Source: Bryobacter sp. CoA8 C33 (GTDB taxonomy: Bacteria > Acidobacteriota > Terriglobia > Bryobacterales > Bryobacteraceae). From it: a DNA stretch of 33,224 nt. The position numbers and the translations under genes were made by a program. Of the stretch, positions 23,196 to 32,104 are shown in pieces (the first letter of the stretch is position 1; the number at the start of each line of letters is the position of its first letter). The notes below the pieces were generated by a model that was not told where the DNA came from, searched no databases, and was given only the letters and a program-made list of their open reading frames with translations. The stretch is from contig JAINDK010000004.1 in the NCBI GenBank assembly GCA_019931185.1, positions 1 through 33,224 on the forward strand. Direction: 5' to 3'.

Positions 23196-24586
23196 ATACG
23201 AATCTCCAGCACTTGTTCCCCTGCGGCCGCATCAGCCGCCGCAGCATGATGCTCACCGCCGCTCATGGCTTTCTCGGCGCGGCGGCAGGCGATCTCTGGG
23301 CTGCCGACGGCAAACTCGAAGACGCACGTCTGCCCGGCAAGCCGCCGGCAACATCGGTGATCTACCTCTTCCTGTGCGGCGGCATGAGCCACATCGACAC
23401 CTTCGACCCCAAGGACAACCGGCATGCCGGCAAGATGATGGATGCCATTGGTTTTGGTGACAACATGGCGCCGATGAAGCGCCCCGTCATTCCCATCCTG
23501 CGCACCTATCAGCGTCACGGCCAGTCCGGAATCCCGGTTTCGGACTGGTTTCCCGAAATCGGTTCGGTGATCGATGAATTTGCCGTCGTCCGTTCGATGT
23601 TTTGCCATCAGACGAACCACTTTCCCGCCGTGATCGAACAGACAACGGGCAAGCCTCTGCGGCAGTTTGAGCACCCTTGCCTCGGCAGTTGGGTGACTTA
23701 CGCTCTGGGTACGGAGAACAAAAATCTGCCGGCATTCGTCAACATCGGCCGGCCCTCCTCCCCGGTCCAATTGATGGGCGGCTACTTGGGCACGGCATAT
23801 TCGGCGACTCCCTTTCAGGCCACCGGCGCGCCGATTCCCGACCTGCAACCTCCGGCCGGCATGTCGCGCGCCGAACGGGACCGGCAGATGGAAGCCTTAG
23901 CCGATTTGAACCGGCAGTTCCGTGAAGATTATTCGGCCGAGATGCAAATCGCTGCGCGTCTGCGCGCCTACGAGTTGGCGGCGAAGATGATGATGACAGC
24001 GCCGGGTATCGTCGATTTCAGCAACGAACCCGAACACGTTCGGGGTCTTTACGGCATCGGCGCCAAGGACACGGATGACTTCGGCCGGCAACTGCTGCTC
24101 GCCCGCCGGCTTGTTGAAAACGGCGTGCGCTATATCCAGATTTGTCATGCTGGCGGCGGCAACGGCTCCTGGGACGCCCATGGGGATATGAAGACGCACG
24201 AGCCCTTATGCCGCTCAATTGACAAACCAATCGCCGGCTTGATCCGCGATCTCAAGCAGCGCGGCTTGCTCGAACGAACCCTCGTCGTGCTCACCAGCGA
24301 ATTCGGCCGCACCCCCTGGTCGCAGAATACGACCGGACGCGACCACAACGGGAAGGGCTTCTGCACGCTTCTTGCCGGCGGCGGTGTCAAAGGTGGCGTC
24401 GTCGAGGGGGCCACGGACGAGGTCGGCTACAAGGCCGTCGAAAATCCCCACTACATCAGTGACCTCCAGGCCACCATCCTGCGCCAGACCGGCCTCGACT
24501 ACAAGAAGATGGAATTCGTGCTGAATGGCCGGGCGTTTCGCCTCGTCGAAGAAGGAACAGGCCCCATTCTCAACATCCTCTCCTAG
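23192..24586 (+). CDS. Tat-exported DUF1501 family protein
   Basis: A 464-residue DUF1501 protein of the alkaline-phosphatase-like superfamily, with unknown reaction. Twin Arg at residues 16-17 (SRRSMMLTAAHGFLGAAA) indicates Tat export. Recognisable stretches are VIYLFLCGGMSHIDTFDPK, GQSGIPVSDWFPEIG, SMFCHQTNH, QICHAGGGNGSWDAHGD and VVLTSEFGRTPWSQ followed by GRDHNGKGF. These carry the conserved Asp and His residues expected to bind metal. The start is GTG at 23192, overlapping the preceding stop as GTGA. This pair of families is found together very widely, so the two proteins probably act as a unit. Confidence 0.93.
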   Translation: MNTNLQHLFPCGRISRRSMMLTAAHGFLGAAAGDLWAADGKLEDARLPGKPPATSVIYLFLCGGMSHIDTFDPKDNRHAGKMMDAIGFGDNMAPMKRPVIPILRTYQRHGQSGIPVSDWFPEIGSVIDEFAVVRSMFCHQTNHFPAVIEQTTGKPLRQFEHPCLGSWVTYALGTENKNLPAFVNIGRPSSPVQLMGGYLGTAYSATPFQATGAPIPDLQPPAGMSRAERDRQMEALADLNRQFREDYSAEMQIAARLRAYELAAKMMMTAPGIVDFSNEPEHVRGLYGIGAKDTDDFGRQLLLARRLVENGVRYIQICHAGGGNGSWDAHGDMKTHEPLCRSIDKPIAGLIRDLKQRGLLERTLVVLTSEFGRTPWSQNTTGRDHNGKGFCTLLAGGGVKGGVVEGATDEVGYKAVENPHYISDLQATILRQTGLDYKKMEFVLNGRAFRLVEEGTGPILNILS

Positions 24587-24674
24587 CGACGCGGCGCGAC
24601 GCCCGAAGAAGCCCGGCTTAGCGCGTGAACCAAAGCGGATTTTCTTGCTGCATCAGTGATAGAAACGAATTGGA

Positions 24675-26603
24675 ATGCCTCTCACTTCCCGCAGACACAT
24701 CTTGAAACAGACCGGCTTGGCCGGGGCTCTCGCCGCGGGGCAGGGAATTGCCACGGCAAGCACTCTCCGCTGTGATGTCAGCATCCATGCCGCTACCCCC
24801 GCCGGCATCGCCGCCGCTGTTGCCGCCGGCAGACTGGGACGGTCCGTGATCCTCAGCGAATCCGAGGATCACATCGGGGGCATTGTTTCCAATGGTCTCA
24901 CCAACGCCGATATCGGCAAGCGCCAAGCCGTCGGCGGCTTGTTCCACGAGTTCACCCGCCGCGTGCTCAAGCATTACCAGCAGCAGGACCAGGGGAATCC
25001 CGATCAACCCAACGTGAAACTCTGCCGCGATGGCTACTGGTATGAGGCAAGCGTCGCCGAAAAGGTCTTTCACGATCTCATAGGCTCGGCCGGAGGCCGA
25101 GTTCGCCTCCTGCTGCGCCATGAATTGCGGAGCGCGAAAGTCTCCCGTGGCCGGCTGACCGCCATCACCCTGGGGGATCTGGCCGGCGGACCGCCTGTTG
25201 AAATCCGCGCCAAGGTCTTCCTCGACGCCACCTACGAGGGTGATTTGGCTGCCCTCTCCGGCGCCCCCTTTCGCACCGGCCGTGAGGGGCGCGACGAGTA
25301 CGGAGAACCCCACGCCGGCCGCATCTACATGAAGTTTCGCGGCTCCGAATTGCTTCCCGGTTCAACGGGCGAAGCCGACGAAGCCGTGCAGGGCTACTGC
25401 TTCCGCTTTCATGTCACCAACGTTGCCGCCAAGCGCGTCCCGATTGAAAAACCGCGGGGATTTGAACGGCTGGACTACCAGGCTGTTCTCGACGATCTCC
25501 GCGCCGGCCGCGTCAAGCGTTTTCGCGATGTGATTCAGATTTTTCCCCTGCCGAACGGCCGCTTTGAGTTGAACAGCAATCACCCCAACCCGGATACCGG
25601 CGTTCCCAGCGAGTCGCTCGACCTGACCGAAGACAACTGGGATTGGCCCACCGCCACGCCTGCCCGGCGCAAGGCCCTTTACCAGCGCATTCTCACTCAT
25701 AACGTGGGTCTGATCTGGCTTCTGCAAAACGACCCGGAAGTGCCCGAAGCGATTCGCGCCGATGCCCGCCAGTGGGGCTGGCATCGCGACGAGTGGCCCG
25801 GCAACAATCATCTGCCGCGGCAGGTCTATGTCCGTCAGGGGCGGCGCATCCTCGGCGAGGCGATCCTGACGGAAAAAGACGGCGAGATCGATCCCCCCAT
25901 GCAACGCACACGGCTGAGAAAGGATTCCATCGCCATCGTCGAATGGGACTTTGATCCCCATGGCCATCACAAATACGATCCTCGCCATCCGGGTGTGCGG
26001 GAGGGCTATTTTTTTGTTGCCCATCCGCCGTTTCAAGTTCCATACGGCATATTGGCGCCCCGCGAAATCGATGCCTTGCTCGTGCCCGTTGCCTGCTCCT
26101 GCAGCCACGTCGCCTACAACGCCTTGCGGATGGAGCCTGTGTTCATGGCTCTGGGAGAGGCCGCCGGCATCGCCGCCCATTTGGCGGTGAGCCGGAACAC
26201 GCCCGTTCGACGCGTTCCAGTCCCCCTGCTGCAGAAGATCCTCGTTGAACGCCGCGGTGTGATCACCTTCTTCGAAGACGTGCCCTTCGATCACCCCGCT
26301 TTCGCCGCCCTGCAATTTCTCGGAGCACGCGGCTTGAACCTGGGTTACACGGCTCAACCCGAGGCGGCCTGCAGCGCCGCCACCGCCTGGGATGCACTGG
26401 AGCGCATCCTGCGCATCGAGGCTCGCCCTTGGCGCCGTCCTCCCGCCGAGCCGGGCGCGCCGCTGTTGCTAGCCGATCTGGCCGCGCAACTTCACCGCGC
26501 CGGTTATCGCGTCCACCTCAACCGGCCCCAGGACGGCGGAGTTCTCACCGTAGCCCAATTTGCCACTGTGGTTTATCAAGCGCTGCAACCGGCGGAAATT
26601 TAA
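24675..26603 (+). CDS. Tat-exported FAD-dependent oxidoreductase
   Basis: A 642-residue flavoprotein of the FAD_oxidored (PF12831-like) group. SRRHILKQTGLAGALAAG at residues 5-22 is a clear Tat signal. The dinucleotide-binding region reads HAATPAGIAAAVAAGRLGRS, with Ala where the first Gly of GxGxxG is usual; Gly-Ala-Thr-Pro-Ala-Gly is common in this family. It is followed by ESEDHIGGIVSNGL and, later, FLDATYEGDLAALSG and VPVACSCSHVAYNALRMEPVFMALGEAAGIAA, which are family hallmarks. Export implies cofactor loading before Tat transport and action in the periplasm on an unknown small molecule or sugar. It lies 88 bases after the DUF1501 gene and 24 before the TonB receptor. Confidence 0.9.
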   Translation: MPLTSRRHILKQTGLAGALAAGQGIATASTLRCDVSIHAATPAGIAAAVAAGRLGRSVILSESEDHIGGIVSNGLTNADIGKRQAVGGLFHEFTRRVLKHYQQQDQGNPDQPNVKLCRDGYWYEASVAEKVFHDLIGSAGGRVRLLLRHELRSAKVSRGRLTAITLGDLAGGPPVEIRAKVFLDATYEGDLAALSGAPFRTGREGRDEYGEPHAGRIYMKFRGSELLPGSTGEADEAVQGYCFRFHVTNVAAKRVPIEKPRGFERLDYQAVLDDLRAGRVKRFRDVIQIFPLPNGRFELNSNHPNPDTGVPSESLDLTEDNWDWPTATPARRKALYQRILTHNVGLIWLLQNDPEVPEAIRADARQWGWHRDEWPGNNHLPRQVYVRQGRRILGEAILTEKDGEIDPPMQRTRLRKDSIAIVEWDFDPHGHHKYDPRHPGVREGYFFVAHPPFQVPYGILAPREIDALLVPVACSCSHVAYNALRMEPVFMALGEAAGIAAHLAVSRNTPVRRVPVPLLQKILVERRGVITFFEDVPFDHPAFAALQFLGARGLNLGYTAQPEAACSAATAWDALERILRIEARPWRRPPAEPGAPLLLADLAAQLHRAGYRVHLNRPQDGGVLTVAQFATVVYQALQPAEI

Positions 26604-26606
26604 AAT

Positions 26607-26622
26607 GGGGGAATCATCCCCC
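26607..26622 (+). promoter_or_regulatory. Hairpin between FAD gene stop and TonB receptor start
   Basis: GGGGGA at 26607-26612 pairs perfectly with TCCCCC at 26617-26622 around the loop ATCA. It fills most of the 24-base gap. The 3' arm covers the place where a Shine-Dalgarno would normally sit before the ATG at 26628, and that place is pyrimidine-rich. It could tune receptor translation or mark an RNA-processing site. No U-tract follows, so a simple terminator is unlikely. Confidence 0.45.
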
Positions 26623-26627
26623 TCACT

Positions 26628-29600
26628 ATGTATCTCCGCACAGCAATCGTCCTCCTCGCGGCTCTCCCCTTGAGCTTTGGACAGAACCTCACTTCCGCCA
26701 TCACCGGTACCATCTCGGACGCCTCGGGCGCACTCGTTCCCGGCGCCGCCATCCGCGTTTGGAACCCCAGCACGGGCGTCACCGTCTTCCGCGGGTTCTC
26801 CAATGAACGCGGCGTTTACAATGCTCCCGCCCTTCCCGTTGGCGTGTACGATGTGCTGGTGGAAGCCCGCGGCTTCAAGCGCGCCGAAATCCAGGGCATC
26901 ACCGTGCAAGTGGACCAACGTGTTCGCGTGGATGCCCGCCTCGAGCCAGGCGCGGTCACGGAATCGATCACAGTTACCGCCGATTCCATTGCTCAGCTAC
27001 AGACGGAAACTTCTTACATGGGAGATAACATCAGCACCACTCAAGTGAAGGATATGCCGCTGCCAAGCCGGGCCATCCTCAACCTGCTTACTCTGGTCGG
27101 CGGCACCTCAAGCGGCGGCTCCGGCTCGGCGATCAACGCCAGTCAGTTGTCGATCAATGGCAGCCGCACTCTCAACAGTGAGTTCACCGTGGATGGCGTC
27201 TCTGTCGTCAGCGGCTCCACCGGCGGCCTCACCCGGCTGCCTTCCGCCGAAGCAATCCGGGAATTGAAAGTGTTGACCTCCGGTTATTCCGCCGAATACG
27301 GACGCACCTCGGGTGGCAGCATCAACGCCGTGATCGATTCCGGGACAAATGACTTCCACGGCGGGCTTTACTATTTCTTCCGCAATGAAGCAGCCAATGC
27401 GAACAACTACTTTCGCAATGCCCGGGGCGAGGTAAGGCAGCGCGACCGCTGGAATCAATTCGGCGGCAAATTCTCCGGTCCCGTTCTGCTGCCCAAACTC
27501 TATCAGGGCAAGGACCGCACCTTCTTCTTCTTCAACTACGAGGGCCTGCGCCGCACGCAGCCGGTCTCGAATTTATCGAGCGTTCCCGATGAACAATTCA
27601 AGGCCGGCAACTTTTCGCGTTCTCCCATCCTCCTGAATGACCCGCTGAGTGGTGCGCCCTTTGCCGGCAACCGGATTCCCGAAAGCCGACTGGATCCGGC
27701 GGCACGGCGCGTGATGAATCTTTTTCCCAATCCAAATACCCCCGGTATCTTGGATGCCGTCACCAACCGCTTCACGAATAACTTTGTAAATAATGCTCCA
27801 GTGTCTCCGGCCAACAATGAATTCACAACCCGAATTGATCACAGCGTGTCAAACGCAGCCCGGCTGTTTGGCCGCCTGACACGCTATACGGGCAACAATC
27901 CCTCGCAATCGGTAATTCCTGGCCCGCTGGACCCGGCAGAAGGGGACAATCGGACCCTCGGCTGGCAGACATCCTTCGGCTGGACGCATAGCTGGACACC
28001 GACTTTTCTCACCGAATTCAACGCCGGTTATCTGCGCGACGACCCCCGCATGCTTCCGCCCAGCCTCGGCGTGAATGTGGCGGAGACGCTCGGGATCGCC
28101 CGTTCCGTGGGTGGGGCCACGCCACGCATGGCCATCTCCGGCTTTCGCGAGGTGGGAATCAATACAAATACCTACCGCCTACAGATCAATAACAATTACC
28201 AGCTTGGTGTGGCCGCCACGAAGATCCATCGCAACCATGTCATCAAGTTCGGAGGCCAGTTACGCAAGAATCAATTCAACGTCTTCAATCCCGGCGGCTT
28301 GTGGGCGGGCCTATACAGTTGCAATGGTGAAACCACCTCGCCGGCCCGCGTCGGCGGTAACGCCGTTCACGCCCTGGGTGAGTTCCTCCTCGGCAATGTC
28401 AAGACGGCCGAGTATGAATTGCCACAACCCATGACGGGCCGCCGCAACTTCAATTGGGCCGTTTTCCTGCAGGATGACTGGAAGCCGCGGCGAAACCTGA
28501 CTCTTAACATCGGCCTTCGCTACGAATACGAGTCCCCGATGACCATGTCGAACCGGATTTACTCCCGCGTCGAACCCGCCACGGGCAAATTGCTCGTTGC
28601 CGGCAAGAACGCCACCAATTCACTGAATCATTCCGGAGACCGCCTGAACCTCGCGCCGCGAATCGGCTTTGCCTGGAGCCTCGACGAAAACACCGTCATC
28701 CGCTCGGCCTTCGGCCTGTTCTTCAGTCAGATCTTTTCCAATCTCGGCGGCGTCGTACTCTATCCGGGTTTTACCGTGCGCCAGCAATTCCTCAATCTCG
28801 GCCCCGGTATCGCACAGCCCTTTCGCCTCAGCGAGGGGATGCCGCTTCTGGCGGCCCAGAACCTCGACGATCCCTTCTTCGTCGAGCGCACCGCCACCGT
28901 CAACAACCCTTTGACGAGTGGTGCGAACCTCGGACAAGTCAACCCCCTTCCTTATTCCGCCCAATGGAACTTCGGCATCCAGCGGCAATTGCCGTTTCGC
29001 ATTCTTCTGGATACCAGCTACGTCGCCACCCGGGGCGTGAACCTACCCTTGAGCCTGCCCTTTAATCAGGTTCCCTACGACAGAGGAGTCGAGGCGGCCC
29101 GCGTCAATCAGGCCGCCTTCTCGAACAGTCTGCGCCCCTTTCCCACCGTGGCCGGCTTCGGCAGCTTTGTGCACGCCGGCACCTCCACCTACCACTCCCT
29201 GCAGATTCGAGTAAACCGTCAGGTGAGCCGTTCGGTTTCCTTCGTCTCCAACTACACCTGGTCCAAGAGTCTCGATGATGGCTCTGGTCTGTTCAGTTTC
29301 TCTCAACCGAATGACGTCGACAGCGGCCAGTTCATCAACCTCTTCCGGCGCCTCGACCGCGCCGTCAGCGCCTTTGACCGGCCCCAAAACTTCACTGCCG
29401 CCGCGCAGTACACAAACGGCGGTCCGAAGTGGCTGCGCGGTCTGCAGATCAACCCGATCTTCGTGCTTCGCAATGGATTGCCCGACACCATCAGCCAGAC
29501 GAATCTTCATCCGACAGCTTCGCAATTGCGCCCGAATCTGACCGGTTCCAGCAGCATTTACGCCCCGCGCCGCGAGCCCCAGGGCGCCGGCATTCGTTAT

Positions 29601-29978
29601 CTGCGCCCCGTCGCCGATCCCGACTTTCCTCTCACTCCCACCGGCCCTCTCTTTGTTGGCTCCGGCGCCTCCCGGCAACAGGTTCTCGCCTTCCAGGGGC
29701 CGGGCACGCTGGCCCGCAACTCCGTTCGTGAGCCAGGGGAATTCACCGTGGACGTTTCCGTCGTTAAACGCATCCCGGTGCGTGAGCGCCAATACTTCAC
29801 CCTTCGCGCCGAGGCCTTCAATCTCTTCAATCGCACCAATTTCAACGGTCCGGCAACTGCGCTCAGCGTCCAGGCCAATAGCCAGAATCAGGCTTTCTTC
29901 AATTCGCCGAATTTCGGCCTGATCACCTCGGCGCGGGCCGCTCGCCTCATGCAGTTCGTCGCCCGCTTCGACTTTTAA
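26628..29978 (+). CDS. TonB-dependent receptor, Oar-like, with carboxypeptidase-regulatory domain
   Basis: A 1116-residue outer-membrane protein. A signal peptide (MYLRTAIVLLAALPLSFGQ) leads into a carboxypeptidase-regulatory-like beta-sandwich at about 22-105 (ITGTISDASGALVPGAAIRV, GVYNAPALPVGVYDV). A plug domain follows at about 115-240 (ESITVTADS, ELKVLTSGYSAEYGRTSGG), then a long barrel that ends in aromatic Phe (FVARFDF), as needed for outer-membrane insertion. Very large receptors of this type are expanded in Solibacter-like Acidobacteriota and are thought to import oligosaccharides or other bulky organics using TonB energy. Position after two Tat-exported enzymes suggests it brings in their substrate; the ligand is unknown. 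Stop codons of this gene and the convergent regulator are 11 bases apart. Confidence 0.95.
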   Translation: MYLRTAIVLLAALPLSFGQNLTSAITGTISDASGALVPGAAIRVWNPSTGVTVFRGFSNERGVYNAPALPVGVYDVLVEARGFKRAEIQGITVQVDQRVRVDARLEPGAVTESITVTADSIAQLQTETSYMGDNISTTQVKDMPLPSRAILNLLTLVGGTSSGGSGSAINASQLSINGSRTLNSEFTVDGVSVVSGSTGGLTRLPSAEAIRELKVLTSGYSAEYGRTSGGSINAVIDSGTNDFHGGLYYFFRNEAANANNYFRNARGEVRQRDRWNQFGGKFSGPVLLPKLYQGKDRTFFFFNYEGLRRTQPVSNLSSVPDEQFKAGNFSRSPILLNDPLSGAPFAGNRIPESRLDPAARRVMNLFPNPNTPGILDAVTNRFTNNFVNNAPVSPANNEFTTRIDHSVSNAARLFGRLTRYTGNNPSQSVIPGPLDPAEGDNRTLGWQTSFGWTHSWTPTFLTEFNAGYLRDDPRMLPPSLGVNVAETLGIARSVGGATPRMAISGFREVGINTNTYRLQINNNYQLGVAATKIHRNHVIKFGGQLRKNQFNVFNPGGLWAGLYSCNGETTSPARVGGNAVHALGEFLLGNVKTAEYELPQPMTGRRNFNWAVFLQDDWKPRRNLTLNIGLRYEYESPMTMSNRIYSRVEPATGKLLVAGKNATNSLNHSGDRLNLAPRIGFAWSLDENTVIRSAFGLFFSQIFSNLGGVVLYPGFTVRQQFLNLGPGIAQPFRLSEGMPLLAAQNLDDPFFVERTATVNNPLTSGANLGQVNPLPYSAQWNFGIQRQLPFRILLDTSYVATRGVNLPLSLPFNQVPYDRGVEAARVNQAAFSNSLRPFPTVAGFGSFVHAGTSTYHSLQIRVNRQVSRSVSFVSNYTWSKSLDDGSGLFSFSQPNDVDSGQFINLFRRLDRAVSAFDRPQNFTAAAQYTNGGPKWLRGLQINPIFVLRNGLPDTISQTNLHPTASQLRPNLTGSSSIYAPRREPQGAGIRYLRPVADPDFPLTPTGPLFVGSGASRQQVLAFQGPGTLARNSVREPGEFTVDVSVVKRIPVRERQYFTLRAEAFNLFNRTNFNGPATALSVQANSQNQAFFNSPNFGLITSARAARLMQFVARFDF

Positions 29979-29991
29979 ACGGGGAGCCGTT
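29978..29991. terminator. Small inverted repeat between convergent genes
   Basis: AACGG (29978-29982) pairs with CCGTT (29987-29991) around GGAG in the 11-base gap between the TonB receptor and the response regulator. Its position suggests a two-way terminator, but the stem has only five pairs and no T-run follows, so the call is weak. Confidence 0.25.
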
Positions 29992-30697
29992 AGGCGCTCG
30001 CCGCCATCGGGCTCATCACACCCTCATTGAAGCTGTAGCCAAATCCCCGCACGCTGCGGATATAGTCCGGGGCTGTCGCGTCGGTTTCGATCTTCTGCCG
30101 CAAACGCAGAATGTACACATCCACCGTCCGGTCCGTCACCGCCCGGTCGTGTCCCCATACGGCATCGAGCAGTTGCTCGCGGCTGAACACCACCCCCGGC
30201 CGCGTCATCAAGAACTCGAGCAACCGGAACTCGGTCGCCGTCAGTTGCAGATCCTCGTTCTTGACCTTGACCCGGCAAGCCGTCCGGTCTAACTCGAGAT
30301 CTCCCGCCTTGAGCACCTTGGCGGCCGATTGCTGCCCCCGGAAATGAACCTTCACCCGCGCAATTAACTCCCGCACGAAAAAGGGCTTGACGATGTAGTC
30401 ATTCGCCCCCAGTTCCAGCCCAAGGATGCGGTCGGTTTCGCTCGCCCGCGCCGTCAGGAAAATCACCGGGATATTCGCCAGTTCCGGATGATTCCGTATC
30501 CCTTTGCAAATGTCCAGCCCGTCGGAATCCGGCAACATGATATCGAGCAAGATCAGGTCAGGCTTCTCGCGCCGGCACAAATCAATTGCCCCGCGGCCGG
30601 TCTGTGATCCAACCAACGCGAATCCTTCCTTTTCCAGGTTGTACTTCAATAGCGAGAACAGGTCCGCATCATCCTCGATCAAAACGATTTTCTTCAT
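29990..30697 (-). CDS. OmpR/PhoB-family response regulator
   Basis: A 235-residue two-domain regulator. The receiver domain (1-120) has the acidic pair at 9-10, phospho-acceptor Asp52 (LILLDIMLPDSDG), Thr83 and Lys105, all intact. A winged-helix DNA-binding domain follows at about 132-225 (LTATEFRLLEFLMTRPG, RTVDVYILRLRQKI, SVRGFGYSF), most like PhoB. A short non-conserved tail follows. No sensor kinase is adjacent. The gene lies 44 bases downstream of the permease gene on the same strand, and the TonB receptor converges on its 3' end. Its targets are unknown. I do not assign phoB without a neighbouring phoR or phosphate transport genes. Confidence 0.92.
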   Translation of the reverse strand: MKKIVLIEDDADLFSLLKYNLEKEGFALVGSQTGRGAIDLCRREKPDLILLDIMLPDSDGLDICKGIRNHPELANIPVIFLTARASETDRILGLELGANDYIVKPFFVRELIARVKVHFRGQQSAAKVLKAGDLELDRTACRVKVKNEDLQLTATEFRLLEFLMTRPGVVFSREQLLDAVWGHDRAVTDRTVDVYILRLRQKIETDATAPDYIRSVRGFGYSFNEGVMSPMAASA

Positions 30698-30741
30698 CCA
30701 AGCCTCTGCATCGATTCTGCCTCAATTCGATAGGGATCCGA

Positions 30742-32037
30742 TTACGATTTCGTTACAACTTGATGAAAGCGATGCGAGTACCAGTGCCAAAGGATGCCAA
30801 CGCAGAGCCAGCCGGCGCCGTACAGCTTTGCCGTCAGCGAAAGATTCCACCAGAGGTAGGCACAAATCAGGAATCCGCCCGCGGCCATGAAGCGCGACAG
30901 TGCCCCTTCGGCCCGTTTGAAGGCGGCCAGATTCACACCCATGAAGCCAATAAACGCTCCAAAATTGAGCAGTTCCGCGCCGCTTTGGTAGCTGAGCAGA
31001 AAACTGCCCATCAGCGCCGCGCCCCCAATCAGAGCCACGTTGCGGGCGGGAATCGCGCTGTCAGGATGAATATAGGAAAAAAAGGAGCGGGGCAGCGTGC
31101 CCTCACGGCCCATGCCATACATCAAGCGCGCCCCGGCAAGAACGCCCCCGGAGCCCGATCCAACCGTGGCCAGAATCAGCGTCAGGTTGATGATTTGAAA
31201 CAGCCAGGGGCCGCCGGCGCGCCCGGCGATATGGACATAGGCCGTATCGACATCCGGCAGAGCTTCTCCGTAAGGCCAGACGAGTTGAGCGGCGTAGGCC
31301 TCGATCGCACTGAGGATGCCGATGATCAGACAAACCAGAACGGTGCCGCGCAAGATGTTGCGCCGGGCGTCAATGACTTCTTCCCCGAGCGTGGAAATAC
31401 CGTCGAAGCCGATATAGGTCAGAACGGCCAGGCTGGTGCCGGCCGAAACGGCGGCAAGAGAAAATGTTCCAGGATCGTAGAACGGGCGCGTGAGATCGGC
31501 GAGGCCCGCCGCGGGCAGAGCGAAGAAGTATCGCGCTGAGAAGTAAAGCATGGCGACGATCACCAAGCCCATGACAAAGGTGAGTATCTGATTCGTTCGG
31601 GCCGTTGCCTGGATGTTGCGAAGGTTCAACCAGGTAAACAATGCGGCAAAAACAATGCGCCACAACTCCTCGGGTACAGCGGCGCTGACATTCGTCATGG
31701 CCCGCGCGCACCAGATTGTGCAGATCACCGGATTCAACACATAATCCATCAGCATCGACCAGCCGGCCAGAAAGCCGAGCGTGGGATGGAGTTCCTGGCC
31801 AACGTAGGTGTAGGCGGAGCCGGAATTCGGATGGAGGGCCGCCATACGGCCGTAGCTGAAAGCGGTCAGCAACATGCCGCACATTGCGATGAGAATGGCA
31901 GTGACAACATGGCCCCGCGCCGCCTCGTGTACGACGCCAAAAAGCGGCATCGGCGCCGTTGGCTGGATCATTACGATTCCGGTGAAGACCAGGGCCGGCA
32001 GGGTGAGGGTTCGGCGCAATTGGTTCGAGCAAGACAC
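30742..32037 (-). CDS. APC-superfamily amino acid/polyamine permease
   Basis: An integral membrane transporter of 431 residues from GTG at 32037, with about 12 hydrophobic segments. Family features are LRRTLTLPALVFTGIVMIQP in the first helix, the conserved SYGRMAALHPNSGSAYTYV stretch around helix 3, and FDGISTLGEEVIDARRNILR in the middle loop. It probably carries amino acids or a related amine in symport or exchange. I choose the GTG because it is 9 codons before the first helix. The open frame continues far upstream but would run through the divergent DUF58 gene and is not permease-like there. The divergent gap is about 67 bases. Confidence 0.88.
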   Translation of the reverse strand: MSCSNQLRRTLTLPALVFTGIVMIQPTAPMPLFGVVHEAARGHVVTAILIAMCGMLLTAFSYGRMAALHPNSGSAYTYVGQELHPTLGFLAGWSMLMDYVLNPVICTIWCARAMTNVSAAVPEELWRIVFAALFTWLNLRNIQATARTNQILTFVMGLVIVAMLYFSARYFFALPAAGLADLTRPFYDPGTFSLAAVSAGTSLAVLTYIGFDGISTLGEEVIDARRNILRGTVLVCLIIGILSAIEAYAAQLVWPYGEALPDVDTAYVHIAGRAGGPWLFQIINLTLILATVGSGSGGVLAGARLMYGMGREGTLPRSFFSYIHPDSAIPARNVALIGGAALMGSFLLSYQSGAELLNFGAFIGFMGVNLAAFKRAEGALSRFMAAGGFLICAYLWWNLSLTAKLYGAGWLCVGILWHWYSHRFHQVVTKS

Positions 32038-32104
32038 TGGCTCGCATTTTATTACGAGCCGCGCTCCGGTATCGTGGAAAAGCGTGGGCTTTGCCGCTAA
32101 ATGG

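Noticed and set aside
24587-24620. GCGACGCGGCGCGACGC as a terminator after the DUF1501 gene
   Set aside because: The two GCGACGC copies are direct, not inverted, so they do not form a stem, and no T-run follows.
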